DNA of 64,000 nucleotides from Buddleja alternifolia. Taxonomy: Eukaryota > Streptophyta > Magnoliopsida > Lamiales > Scrophulariaceae. A program made the position numbers and the translations under genes. The notes beneath the pieces are model-generated. The model made no database searches. It was not told the origin of the DNA and was given only the letters and a program-made list of their open reading frames with translations. The stretch covers positions 25,546,591 through 25,610,590 of the forward strand of contig CM033393.1 of the NCBI GenBank assembly GCA_019426215.1, in the 5' to 3' direction. Position 1 is the first letter of the stretch. Each line of letters begins with the position of its first letter. Of the stretch, positions 11,475 through 23,127 are shown one piece after another.

Positions 11475-12293
11475 CTCAACCAGTCACGTCACCGGACATT
11501 TTCACCCCCGGAGCTGCACGAAAGCGCGAGTTCGTCGACCTGTTTAAGACGACCAACCCCGCGATTTCCACGGCTAAATCCGGTGATTTCAGCTGCGTTT
11601 CTATCGCGATTTTCGAAGGGGTTTATTGCTGCTTTCAGCGGCGACAAGTGACGTCGTCTACGTCGCCCAAAACCACCGTCTCCGTCGTCGTCTTCCACGG
11701 CGACGCGAGCAGCGACACCATCGCCGCTCCAAGAGGCGAACGGAGAAGCTATCTGCGCGACACCATCTCCGACGGAAACTGAAACATCAAGCCCAACAAC
11801 TTTGAATTTCAGATTTCAGATTCCACACCCAAAACAAAACTGATTCAGGCCCGATTCAGATTCTTCACAAAAACATCAAACAATTTTCCAAAAATTCATT
11901 CAATCAAAATACAGATTCAATTCGCAATTTACTGAAATTCAGATTTATAAACCAAACATGATTATAAATCTTGAAATCAGATTTTCAAGCCAGATTCGAG
12001 TTCCAGAAATTACAGATTCAGAAATTCCAAAAATTTGTACATACAAATCGATTTGCAAATTTAGAAATTCCATACTCGATTCATAGATTTCATATAAACT
12101 AGAAAGTCAAAAATTTCAATTTCCAGATTTAATAAATTTTAGAATTTTTCGATCCAATCCAATAAATTCCAAAACAGTAACAAATTTTTTGATCCATTAA
12201 TATTGATTCAAAATTGTACAATTACGGATTCATTCATGATATACCACATAAACACAAAGAACTAAAAAATAAATCAACGAAGTCAACAAATTT
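11475..12293. other. Non-coding internal/leader region of old minus-strand element
   Basis: The first 300 bp are GC-rich with CG-dense phrases and continue the block at 9440-9569 that was split by the gypsy insertion. The rest is AT-rich with many cagatttc / gatttc words. Short open frames occur on both strands but none shows a recognisable domain. Its position directly inside the PBS at 12,294 suggests a 5' leader of a retroelement. Confidence 0.45.
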
Positions 12294-12306
12294 GGCTCTA
12301 ATACCA
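12294..12306 (-). other. Primer binding site (initiator-Met tRNA type)
   Basis: The minus strand reads TGGTATTAGAGCC one base after the LTR end. It is one mismatch from TGGTATCAGAGCC, complementary to the 3' end of plant initiator tRNA-Met, the usual copia primer. Confidence 0.75.
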
Positions 12307-12307
12307 C

Positions 12308-14929
12308 TGTTGGAAATCCTGTTCGGCATGCGCAGCGAAAACGTAAAAACATATCCGAATTTCGAAACCAAGATCAATTCGTGGCTTTTGTCGATTTTAA
12401 TCACGAAAAAAATGAATACAAAAAACTTACCTTTTCGCCTATTCAACTTTAATCTTCGCGAATCTTTAATTTTCTCCAACGGTTCAATTGTACCGTCTCT
12501 AGATCATCCCACAGGAACGGACTCTGGGTAATCTCAATCTCCAATCTCCGTGGGCGGCTAGGCGAGATTGAGTAGAAAAGAAGAAAACATTTTTCTCTGA
12601 TGTATTTCTAGTGGAGGATTTCACGTCATATGAACTGTTGTGTTCTCTGACTTGTGTTGGAGGATTAAATAAATCCTCCAACTTAAAGCCCACCAGTACA
12701 CGCCTATTAGGCCTTTTGGACAATAATCGGGCTAAGTTGACCCAGACAACTTAGTCCAATTAATTTAATTAATTAATATTTAATCCAATTAAATATATAT
12801 CGATTAAATCAATATTCTTGTTAATTAATTAATTAACTAATATTATAGTTTAAATATTTAATTAACCTAGTCAATTAAATATTCAAACTAATTAATTCAA
12901 TTCACCATTGTTTAATCCAATTAAACAACCAGTTAAATTAATTTGTCCAATTAATTAATCCATCCTTCCAAAGGACAAATTACCAAAACATCCTTCAAAT
13001 ACAAGAATTGATTTCCCCGTCTATTCCTTTATAGCGCGATTCTCTAGGTTCGTCTCAATTGGCAATGGGAGGATACCAAAGGATGTGAGTGACACCTAGC
13101 CAGCTAGGGGTGCAAACGAGCCGAGCTCAAGCCGAGCCTGGCGATTTTGCCAAGCTCGAGCTCGAGCTCGAGTTGTATTATTTGAGCTTGAGCTCGATCG
13201 AGCCGTATTTTGAAAGCTCGAGCTCGAGCTCGTTAGCTCAAATAATAGCTCGACTCGAGCTCCAGCCGAGACCGGCTTGCGAGCCTCTCTTTTTTTTTTT
13301 TTTTTTTGGCAGCAGGCTTTCTGCTTTGTTTATGGAGTTGTTTACTCCATAAAACCCAGATATAGGCCGTAATATTTACCGTCAAGAAGCTCGCGGGGGC
13401 GGTGGTGGCTTCAGGTCGTGTTGTTCGCGACTGCGCATGTGGGTGACGGAGTCGGCGTGGGTTGGGGTAGAGGCTGGAGGGGGTGTAGTGATTTTCCGAC
13501 GGCGATGGGCAATTTAGCGGCGGTTGACGTGTGGAGGATTAAATCCAATTTTTGCAGATGTATTTGGGGCTTTCTTTGAGCGCTGCGTTTTTTTTCTTTT
13601 TACCAGATGAGAGATGAGAGTGCTGACTGGATTTGTTTAGTTGATTTTTTATTTTTAGTTTTATTAAATTAAATTATTACTTTAATATATAAATATTATA
13701 ATATATATAATAATAAACATAATGTGATTGTGTACAGCTGTGTACAGCTAATGAATAAACCAATATATATATATATAATTTTAATATATAAATATTATAA
13801 TATATTAAAATACTAATATATATATATATATATAATAATAACATGTATAAGGTTGTGTACAGCTGTGAATAAACCAATAATATAGATATATAAAAAAAAA
13901 ATTTAAAAAAAATTGAAGAAGGGCTCGCGAGCTTTTGGAAGAGAGAATGTGGCTCGAGCTCGATAAAAGCTCGAGCTCGAGTTGGGCTCAAGTCGAGCCG
14001 GCTCGCCGGCTCGGCTCAACTTACACCCCTATAGCCAGCACCGTGGCCCCACATCATAGCCCAATCGAGTACGAAATGACTATGTCATTACGAACCTCTA
14101 GATTATGAATACCGTATGAGTATAAGCCCTTTATTGAAGTATCCCGATCGAGTGAGAGTCATGGAATATGTCAAACTCACAGGACTTGATGCTATGCTTA
14201 AGAATTATAGTAATATGAGATTACTAAACAAGAGTTAGTTCATCAGCTCTGGCCAGAGACTTTCAATCTCATTTACCTATGATCGCATAGGATACTTCTC
14301 GTTTACTTTCAAGACAGTGAATTCCCTCTTAGTAAGCACCTCACATGCTACTTGCCCATTGGAATGCATTTCGAGGTCGACCCCACCTTTCAACAGGTGA
14401 ATTGGGCCTAACTACTGTAGTGACAGAATCTAACGTCACAAGCACACTGTGACAGTAACTCCTCAGGTCTAAGGCTCACGCATACCTTCATAATCAGTAA
14501 TCCAATCATTGACAGTCAATGAGTAAAAACTCATGTGATCGGATTACTACGAGCCGTGTTCAAAATACATTAATCCCATTAATGTATCTATGACACAAAT
14601 TCCCACTATCCCATGGTGTTCAACTGGCACTCCTTTGTCAGAGTATGTGTCATACAAGTCTATACGAATCTTAATGCCCAATTGAGATTTTCTGACTTGC
14701 GAACTATTTAAGTGATCAAGTACCAAACCCTTCCAGTGCCCATCTCCTTAAGGAATGCGAAGGTTTGCCTTGACACACATGGACTAGTTGTTCATTTAAA
14801 ACTTTATAGATGCCATCAAGAATTATACGAACAACATATTGTTGCCTTTATATTAATTAGAGGTTGCACAATATAAACTTGTGCCTTGTATTCAAACTCC
14901 TCGTTGGCATCGAGGGCACATTCCCAACA
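12308..14929 (-). repeat. 5' LTR of an old minus-strand copia-like element, with nested hAT
   Basis: It runs TGTTGGAAATCCTG...TTCCCAACA on the + strand, with the PBS on its left, so it is a minus-strand 5' LTR. Without the nested hAT element and its duplicated 8 bp it is about 1687 bp, close to the solo LTR at 5112-6776 (1665 bp) and of the same family, but diverged. Flanks (accac / tttat) do not form a target duplication, as expected if the 3' partner has been lost. Confidence 0.75.
13105..14031. mobile_element. Non-autonomous hAT element (927 bp), AGCTCG-rich
   Basis: Both ends are inverted repeats (TAGGGGTGCAAACGAGCCGA and, reversed, TAGGGGTGTAAGTTGAGCCG). A perfect 8-bp duplication TAGCCAGC flanks it (13,097-13,104 and 14,032-14,039), the hAT hallmark. 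The empty site is visible in the homologous solo LTR near 5862. Subterminal regions are packed with GAGCTCGAGCTCG-like words in both orientations and can fold into long hairpins. No transposase frame is present. Confidence 0.9.
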
Positions 14930-15484
14930 TTTATACGTAAATCATACATCAAATTTGATATGTAATAATAAGTCAATTCTAATATGTAATTGTATATTCA
15001 TCATATTAGTTGTAATAATATATTTTGTAACGATACATCAGATTATTGGTAAAGATACGTCATAAATGAACAATATTAAATATGTATACTCAAGTGTTTA
15101 AATATCTCAAAACCGTAAATTCTTATGCATAAAGTCATGCGATAACTAGTAGTAGTGTGGATATACATAGTGTTTGGTATATCTATTTAATGCCTATTTT
15201 GCTCCAAGTATATTGTTTAATGCACGTTCATGACATTATAAATAATTATTATTAAATATATAACATGCCTAAGTATAATCATGTGTATGAGTATCTCAAA
15301 ACTACAAACTCACACGAAAAGTCAAGTGATCACTACTAGTAGCATATGTGAACATTGCGTTTTGGAAACACAAAACAATACTAGTTAGTGGAAAAATGTA
15401 CATTGAATTATATTAAACGCATAATTTTCTTAGATATTTGTGAACATTGAATTTTGAAACATTTAATTTTAGAGTATGTGATGT

Positions 15485-15592
15485 CATAGTGTTTAGGATT
15501 TAGGGTTTAGGGGTTAGGATTTAGGATTTAGGGGTTAAGGTTTAGAGTTTAGGGGTTAGGGTTTAAGGTTTAGGGTTTAGAGTTTAGGGGTA
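15485..15592 (+). repeat. Interstitial telomere-like repeats
   Basis: About 14 degenerate units of the plant telomere repeat TTTAGGG (variants gtttagg, ggttagg, atttagg, tttagag) stand in one direction. They lie inside TE-rich DNA and not at a chromosome end. Confidence 0.8.
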
Positions 15593-15850
15593 AGTATTAT
15601 TACATATGAAATGATGTACTGTTACAACTAAAAGGATGTATTAATAATTATAAAGGTCGTACGTTAACATTTAAGATGATGTATTATTAATAAAATGACG
15701 TACGTGTACAATCTATCAACGTATGTGTATAGTCTAATGTCGTATGTATGTAGTCTAATGACGTACGTACATATGTATAGTCTAATGGCGGTCCTTGTGG
15801 ATCGATCCATGGAATTGGTCATTTTAAGGAATTTTTAGGCAGTCCTTGTC

Positions 15851-16073
15851 GACGTATTAATTCATAATATTGACATATGAAGGCAAGTCAATTGACATAT
15901 TATTTTCTGAAATCGACGTATGATTGTCTATCAATTGACGTATTATTGTCTATCAATCGACATATATGTACACTTAATATGACGTATTAATACATAATAT
16001 TGACATATGAATGCAAGTCAATTGACGTATTATTTTTTAAAATCGACGTATGATTGTCTATCAATTGACGTAT
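15851..16073. repeat. Two-copy tandem duplication, period 130 bp
   Basis: A 93-bp unit beginning gacgtattaa is present at 15,851-15,943 and again at 15,981-16,073 with few differences. Within each, the phrase attgacgtat / atcgacgtat recurs, so the unit itself is made of shorter internal repeats. Confidence 0.8.
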
Positions 16074-16099
16074 GAATTCTAGTCATAAGGAGTAGAAGC

Positions 16100-16264
16100 T
16101 CCCTCTTGATCACTCGGGACTTATATGTTCAATACTTTATTAATGTCATTAAGATTGATATGAACAAAACAAATGTTTTTTATTAATTAAAGATAGTTTG
16201 TACAACATAAAGCTAAAAGCCCTAAACAATCTAACTCCTCGATGGCATGGAGGGCATAATCCTA
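16100..16264 (-). repeat. Terminal fragment of a copia LTR
   Basis: The stretch ending cctcgatggcatggaggg, cataatcctaacc parallels the last 165 bp of the solo LTR at 6615-6776 (ttcaatact...tgaacaaaa...tagtttgtacaacata...cattggcatctagggc). The rest of that LTR is missing. Confidence 0.65.
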
Positions 16265-16526
16265 ACCATCACCGCGCGGTCTAGGCCCCTAAGATTACAA
16301 TGCCGCAGTAAGCCAAATCCCTCTTTCTCCCAATCTCCTCTTCGCACTCCAACTTATTTTTCATGTGCTTCACTTTTTTTCTTGGGAGAATAAGCCTTGT
16401 TTGTTTATGTTTCTGAGTTCCATTTCCTATTTCCTGAATCTCAAAAATCCTAAAAAACAGCACTACAAACTATTTTCTATCGAACTCACATTTTCTCAAT
16501 TTCACTTTTCCTTTTCACTATATAAC
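16265..16526. other. Unassigned short interval
   Basis: No gene or repeat is recognised here. Confidence 0.4.
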
Positions 16527-17228
16527 TAGGTGTGTTCATGGATTGGCTAAACTACCCGAGAACCAAAATTTCGATCCAAACTGAAAATCGAACCAAAAGT
16601 TTTGGTATGTTTTTCTTTTTTTTAAATGCAAAAATTGGATTTTGGATCAGCTTCGGTTTTCAGGTTCGGTAACCGAAAACCGTTTTTTTTTAAATTGATA
16701 AAATCTATTTTTTAATGTTTTATAATTTGGTGAGAAAAGAACTAAGAGTGTATTTTGCTCAATACCCCTCTTCTCACTTCTGTTCTGCACAGGAAAAAAA
16801 CTCTCTATACTGCGCGAAAATAACCTTTTCTTACTTCTGTAAGATCTAATCCAACTCTCTTCTTCTCTTTTCTTATGCCCAATCACTTCGCCTCTACAAG
16901 CTGCCCAATCACTCCACCGCCGGACACCGGGTGCCAACCACCACGAAGGCGCAACCATCTTCAATTTTCTTTACCTAAGGTAATATTCCTTTTTCAATTT
17001 CCTTTGTGTGGGTTTAACTGATTTTGCATGGGTTTGACTGATTTTGTATGGGTTCAACTGATTTTGTGATGTGGGCATTGGGTGTTACATAAAAAAAGAC
17101 CAGAATTTTCGATTTCTTTCCAGAAGTTTGTTTCGACCGGAACCGAACCAAACTTTTTCGATTCAAAATTTTGGAAATTTGAAATTTTGGTTCGGTTCAG
17201 TCCAAAAACCGACCGATGAACACCCCTA
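16527..17228. mobile_element. Non-autonomous hAT element (702 bp)
   Basis: The ends are inverted (TAGGTGTGTTCATGGATTGG versus reversed TAGGGGTGTTCATCGGTCGG). They are flanked by an 8-bp near-duplication, TATATAAC at 16,519-16,526 and TATATAAT at 17,229-17,236. The interior has cgaaccaaa/ttggttcg words typical of such MITE-like hATs, plus three copies of a tgggtt(t/c)(a/g)actgattttg unit near 17,010-17,065. No transposase is encoded. Confidence 0.85.
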
Positions 17229-17798
17229 TATATAATTACATATGAATCACTACATTTATCATTTCACGCAATCATCAATCAATAATTATTTACTCCATCT
17301 AATACTTTTCTCTTTTTCTTTCGTACTTTACAAGTTTTAATTTATATTTAGCCTCTCATACATCAACCAATTATTTTTTATTTGATACATTTTACAAATT
17401 CTAACCATTTTAAAAAACATAAAGAAACACAACGCACATCACATTATTTTCACACTAATATTCATAGTACGCATTACCCTAAAAATCTTCAAGATTCTAA
17501 CTGAAAAACATAAAGAAACAAGGCCTAAACTTTTTCACTAAAACATCCTTGGTCTTCCATTTATCAGACTCGGCAATTTTAGTCCTAAATATTCCAATTT
17601 TAAACAAAGTTTATCCTTGCCGTTAACTTTTCATCCAAATACTAACGGGATGAGCTCAAATTGAGGAAAATAGATGGAACCTAACTTCATTTCAACATTT
17701 AAACAAAAACTCTAATTGACTCACTAAATTCTCCCAAGAACACACCATTCGAACTGTAATCCAATCCAAATTTTCTTAAAAGTTTTTGTAAACTCTAA
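17229..17798. other. Intergenic, no gene seen
   Basis: AT-rich DNA with no long frame and no recognised repeat. Confidence 0.4.
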
Positions 17799-18404
17799 GG
17801 GCCCGATTGGATGGACGTTTATTTCCCATTTCTCATTTTTCATGGATAAAGTAAGAGAAATAATTTTTAAGGAAGTAGAGATTTGATGGAGGAAGTGTGT
17901 TTGGATGAGTTTCTTTCATAGAAAAAAGTGTAATGATTAAGTGTGATGTGATATGTCTTTTTTGTAAAAAAAATTATTTTTTTGTGGGAAATTGGTATGG
18001 ATGAACTTTGTTTTTATAAGAAAATTTAAACATATTTAAGTTAAAATCATGGATTAAGGCATCAAAAAATATGCAAAGTGGATGTTATTCCGTAGCTTAC
18101 ATCATTTCAAATAAAGATATGTGCTTATTTTGATGATTATATTAAGATATTGGCGTACAACGTACTTTTACTTATTGGGTAAATTGTCTCATCATGAATA
18201 ATAAAATTCTGACTTTCTGAGAAATATTTGAGAGAAATATCCACCTAAATCCATTTTTCAAAGAAATTTGAGATTTTACTTAGGGAAATTGTGTGAAGCA
18301 TTTCTCTGTGATATTTTTAAGAGATGCCAAACAAATGTATTTTTGATGAAAAAAATTCTCTGAGAAATCCAGAAATGGAAAACAGCGTGCATCCAATAGG
18401 GGCA
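17799..18404. mobile_element. MITE, PIF/Harbinger-like (about 606 bp)
   Basis: The ends GGGCCCGATTGGATGGACG and, reversed, TGCCCCTATTGGATGCACG form imperfect inverted repeats. Each is bordered by TAA (17,796-17,798 and 18,405-18,407), a TWA-type 3-bp duplication. The right-hand 400 bp are homologous to 29,095-29,489, which supports a dispersed family. Superfamily assignment is tentative. Confidence 0.6.
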
Positions 18405-18775
18405 TAATTTTTGAAAAATTTCAATTTCATAGATCTTAATTACGATTTTTTCTTGTAATTTGACAAAAATAAAGGAAGATTGTGCAAATTGATGTTTTCG
18501 GCATCAAAATTGACCAATTTCTCCCAATTTGAGGTCAAATGCGGCCATTCCATTACGATTTTGACGGAAAATTAACGACAAAAACCAAGTATAATATCGA
18601 AACATTTAGAAGTCTCTTTGTCAATTGCAATAAATGGGGACCAAAGCTATTTTAGTGGTAAATTTGGAGTTGAGGGACAAAAGTGTAATTCTCACTCCTT
18701 TCTCTCCAACCCAAATCGGATTAAAGTGAAACCAAAATAAACTAATTTCTCTTATCAAAAAAAAATGAACTAAAT
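18405..18775. other. ATG13 upstream region
   Basis: Non-coding DNA between a MITE and the CT-rich putative 5' leader of ATG13. No clear core promoter was identified. Confidence 0.35.
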
Positions 18776-19310
18776 TCCTCTCCTTTTCTCTATCTGAAAA
18801 CTGCTTCGGCTTCCACTCCTCTTCATCTTCTTCTCTCTGCAGTCTTCATCATCCCGATAGCGAGGAAAGGTCTTTATATAGTTGAGTAGTTTTTGCGTAC
18901 ACAAAATCATATACAAGTTTATATATATATATATATATATATATGTTATTTGTATGGACGGATATAAACCACGTTTAGATAGCTGACGAAAACACCCTTT
19001 AGAATTCCTTGCGAGCAAGGACTCTGAAACAGTCGGAAGCTTACTCTTCTGCTTCTTTCCTTGAGCAGTATAATCTTTATCCATCGACTGCCCTTTTACA
19101 ATTTGGGGCTCTCAATTTCTTTTAAATTTCCAGGTGAATTTGAATTTTGTTTTAACAGTTCAATACCCTGCGTATTTCTCTTGCTTTGATTTGAAGTTCG
19201 TGATTTAGCTTAAATTTTGGTACGGTTTGTTGCTTTGGGTCATAGTGAGAATAGAAGAATTGTTTTTTGGCTTTTGGGTTTGCGAATTCAGTTTATATTT
19301 TTGAGAATCC
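18776..19310 (+). promoter_or_regulatory. Putative 5' UTR of ATG13 with a leader intron
   Basis: A CT-rich tract (18,776-18,842) typical of plant 5' leaders ends at aggaaag|gtcttt, a possible donor near 18,869. A possible acceptor tttccag sits near 19,127-19,133. The interval contains a (TA)n tract at about 18,918-18,945. The leader intron is inferred from signals only. Confidence 0.35.
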
Positions 19311-22300
19311 ATGGCTTCTTATCATGGGAACACTCATTCATCAGAACCTGCCAAGATGGAACAGATTATTACAGAATTTTTTGCTAAAAGCCTTCATATA
19401 ATACTGGAGTCACGGTGCCCTTATGTTTCATCGCGTAATTACAGCGGCGAGCAAGTTTTATCCTCCCCATCCCCATCCTCGTCGTCCTCCTCGTCCTCGA
19501 GTTTTAGGCCGAGAGATAAGTGGTTTAATCTAGCTCTTAGGGATTGTCCTGCTGCTTTAGAAAACATAGACTTTTGGCGTCAGAGTAACCTCGAGCCCAT
19601 GATAGTTGATGTGGTTTTAGTGCAGAAGCCAAATGATTGGGACCCATTCAATTTCTCCTCGAAAAGAGGGCTTACGCGGAATTTATCCGGTAAAGAGCGT
19701 TATTGTTATGGCTCAGACAATGATGAATTTGGTTGTGAGGGCAAGAGTGAAAAGATAATTGAGAGATGGGTTTTACAGTATGAGAGTAAGAAGAGTGGTG
19801 GAAATGGGGGTTGTTCATCTGGGAGTAAGAGGTCTAGTACTAGCTCTCATGCATTGTACAAGAAGTCTATACTGTTATTAAGGTCTTTATATGCTACCGT
19901 TAGGCTTTTGCCTGCTTATAAGCTGTTTCGCGATATCATTTCTTCGGCCCAGATTCGGTTGTACAATCTTGGCCACCGGGTTTCGTCTTTTGTTGAGCCA
20001 TTCACCCACAGAGAAGAAGCGGATATGCAACGGTTCGTGTTTACTCCCGTTGACACTTCTTGTGGTAGACTTTGCCTCTCAGTGTTGTATCGTTCATCAG
20101 TGTTGGATGTCAGTTCTGAGCCTACAACCCCTATATCCCCACAATTCATTCCAGAATATGTTGGGAGTCCAATGGCAGAACCATTGAAAAGGTTCCCATC
20201 TGGTCCTGTATCACAAAGTTCCCCGTCTTCATCTCCATTTGGTAGGCGTCATAGTTGGAGTTATGATTTGTATAGAGCATCACCACCTTCAGTATACCCG
20301 TCACCCTCACCCACATATTCTGAATCTCATGCCTCAATAACAAAACAACATTTGCATCGTCTTCCTCCAGCAGGTTTACCTCGTCATTTACATGATGAAC
20401 CACCTCATATGAAAAATCCAAGTTATGATGAGTATTGGCCTTCACCTACGTTTTCACTATCACCATCTCCATCACCGCCCACCTATAGTCCTGGCAGTCA
20501 TATATCTAAGGCTCTTTTACGATCTGAAAGTGCTCCTGTTAGTATACCTGCATCTAGGCTCTCTAGCATCTCTTCATTACCCAACAATCAAGTGATGCTT
20601 CCTTCTCCTCCCATGAAAGCTACTCGACTCACTATTTCTAAGCAAGATGCACATGCCAGTTCAACGGTTGACAAGGTATACATTGCGATTATAGTGTATG
20701 TAATTTCTTTTTGGCCCGTAAAAAGTTCTAATATGTAGGCTTGTTTGTTGCAGTTGTTCCCTTTCAGCAAGGGTGAGACAGGAAAGATATCTATGGTGAA
20801 AGCATCATCAAATAGCTCGCCATCAAAGTCATATTCTAGAAGCTCGAGTAGGTTGTCTTTCCAAGACGATTACGATGATTCTGAGTTTTCTGGACCATTC
20901 GTTGTAGATGATGATGACATGATGGATCCAGGTTCCAGGTAATCATGCTACTCTCTTGAATGAATTTTAATGTTCCCAATTCGAAAAATAGTTGGTCGTT
21001 TAACCAGTATTTGGATTATATTTCTTTTGCACGTTTTATGTTCTCATGTTCTTTCGTGTACACCTTCAATTATGAAATTAGCCTACATAGATATCGGTGA
21101 TATGAAACTTTCCAAGTGGGGAAAAACAAGTTGTTGCTTCGAGTGAATTAATACAATTTAGGATTTGAAATGTAATGTTTTAACCAAGCAAAAAATACAA
21201 ATATGTACGCATGTAAAAGGGATGCAAAAACAAGTAAATGAAAATGCTTTTACTCTTCATGTCCTGTGGAAAACCTTTGTGTAGATGGACAGAAGTCAAG
21301 ATTGGCAGTGATATGTCCAGCTTTGTATGCTTTTAGAAACTTTATGCACCACACTTTACTTGTTGTCCAAGATGACAGGTAGTGAAGGTGCTTGGAGAAC
21401 TTATTATTACCCATTTGAAGAAGTTGGTTGTTGAATTATTATCTTATCTTGGTTCATCTTCTGTTTTCAGTAGAAGGGTGCTTATAAATTGCCGCCTGAG
21501 GAGATTGAATATTGAAAGGTGTATAGAAGGTTATAACGGTTTATAAACTTGTAAAACTTGATTAGCCAATTCTTTCGAGAGTAAATGCCAGATAGAATCT
21601 ATGCATATATTCATGCCAAATTTTTCTGAAAGTCTAATTGGTTTAATTGCAATTGTTGGTTTTGATTTTAGATGAGTTTGATTTTGTGATATAATTAATT
21701 TATGGTAACGTTTTCCTCTGCAGTCTTGGATTTTTAGAGGCTAATCCATACATTTTTACAATCAATTCTGATAATGGAGAAAGAAAAAGGCTACGTATTC
21801 TATTGGCATGATCAAATGTTGTGCTTCTAGTCAGTCGAAGTTGCTTTTGAGTGTTGCCAGATTGGAAGTTCTGCTATCTCCCCAAGAAATTTCAGTGTTT
21901 ATCTAACCTAAATGACTGACTTGCACAGTACAGTGTTTGATTCAAAAGCATAACTGAGTGCTCTTTGAAAAACATAGACAGTAGCTCCATTCTTAGTTGT
22001 TATCTTCTCTACTATTTGTTCTGGTTTCCTATCAAGCTTAAGATGGAAATTGAGATGAGCATAAATAGTGTTACTAAAATTGATAAGACGACCTGCAAGA
22101 TATGCTACAGAAAGTGGATGCCATCACTTAAAACACTCAAGTCAATGTGATCTTCTCGAGAAATAGAGGAATGAATTTGTCATTTGCTTGATTTTCGTGG
22201 CCCGTGACTTGTTTTCTTCCAATTTCTTTTTCTTGCAAGTTTCCCTTGCTTGAATATCCCATTTTAATGCATATTATTCCATTGTCATCTTCAAACTCCT

Positions 22301-23087
22301 TTGCATTTATCATAATTCCTTAACTTATTACTTTGTTACTAGTCATGCATTATCACCTAAACAGCCTGCATGCATTTCTTTTTAACTTCAAAAGTCTTTT
22401 TGTTTATGAATTTCTGTAATTTTAGCAAGCTATAGATTTAACTAAAGTTTTAACAGCTGATTAAAGATGGATGTTTTATTGCAATTCTTTTGCTTTAAAT
22501 CCTGACCAGTTCAACTGTTTCCATATTTCTTCTGGGTCAACTTCTGGATTTGATAGTTCAACACCTGGCCCTACCCTTTGGATGACAATATTCGTAAACA
22601 GGCTACGTTTTATTCCTATACTTCTAGTTGGTTATTTCTAACTTCAAACGTGTGGGGGCCTTAGAGTTTCCTAAGTGTATTTTATAATTAACCTTTCATT
22701 CGACCTTTTGCTGATATCTGAGAATATATGAAATAAGACGTTTTTATTTATATTTTTCTCCATGTGTTTTATCTGCCACAATCATTTTTCGGCATTTATT
22801 ATCTTGACCTTATGCTTCATTAGTTCATTTGTTTTATCAATTGTCGGGTGCACCTCTCACTTAACACTTTGAATGCAGGGTTTGGGTCTTACAGCATTTT
22901 GTCAGTTGCTTACGTGTATACTTAGAATTCTAGATCTAGATGTGATCGAAATGCTTCACTGGAGCCATAATCTTAACCATTTGCCGTATATGAGTCTTGT
23001 ACTATTAGTTTATCTACAGTTTTCAAATCCTATTTTTCATGATAAATTAGATTAAAATATTTTCTTATATATGAGTGTGTATTTATT

Positions 23088-23127
<40 letters not shown>

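Larger units (their letters stand above)
14930..16099. other. Non-coding repeat-rich region
   Basis: No gene is recognised. Two diverged copies of a roughly 100-bp unit sit at about 15,077-15,175 and 15,255-15,355; both contain agtatctcaaaac-like and cactactagtag-like phrases. Telomere-like repeats and a 130-bp-period duplication follow, listed separately. The words acgtatg and gtctaatg recur at 15,700-15,790. Confidence 0.5.

Noticed and set aside
13677..13991. Tyr/Ile-rich minus-strand frame in the first hAT element
   Set aside because: It is a translation of TA-rich simple sequence.
5112..14929. The LTRs at 5112-6776 and 12,308-14,929 as the two ends of one large non-coding element
   Set aside because: The left LTR has its own perfect CCAAT duplication on both sides and is therefore a separate solo LTR. 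The two LTRs are also much more diverged than a pair from one insertion of that state would suggest, and the outer flanks do not match.
16647..16964. 105-codon frame inside the hAT element as transposase
   Set aside because: No hAT transposase motif; it spans the MITE-like interior and is too short.
18770..19084. A 104-codon minus-strand frame (MDKDYTAQGKK...) as a divergent gene
   Set aside because: It overlaps the CT-rich likely 5' leader of ATG13, contains a translated (TA)n run and has no recognised domain or continuing exon. A first exon of a lost gene cannot be excluded.
22873..23055. Extra ATG13 exon in intron 2
   Set aside because: An acceptor-like gcag precedes it, but the translation does not resemble ATG13 and the exon 2-exon 3 join is already in frame and conserved.
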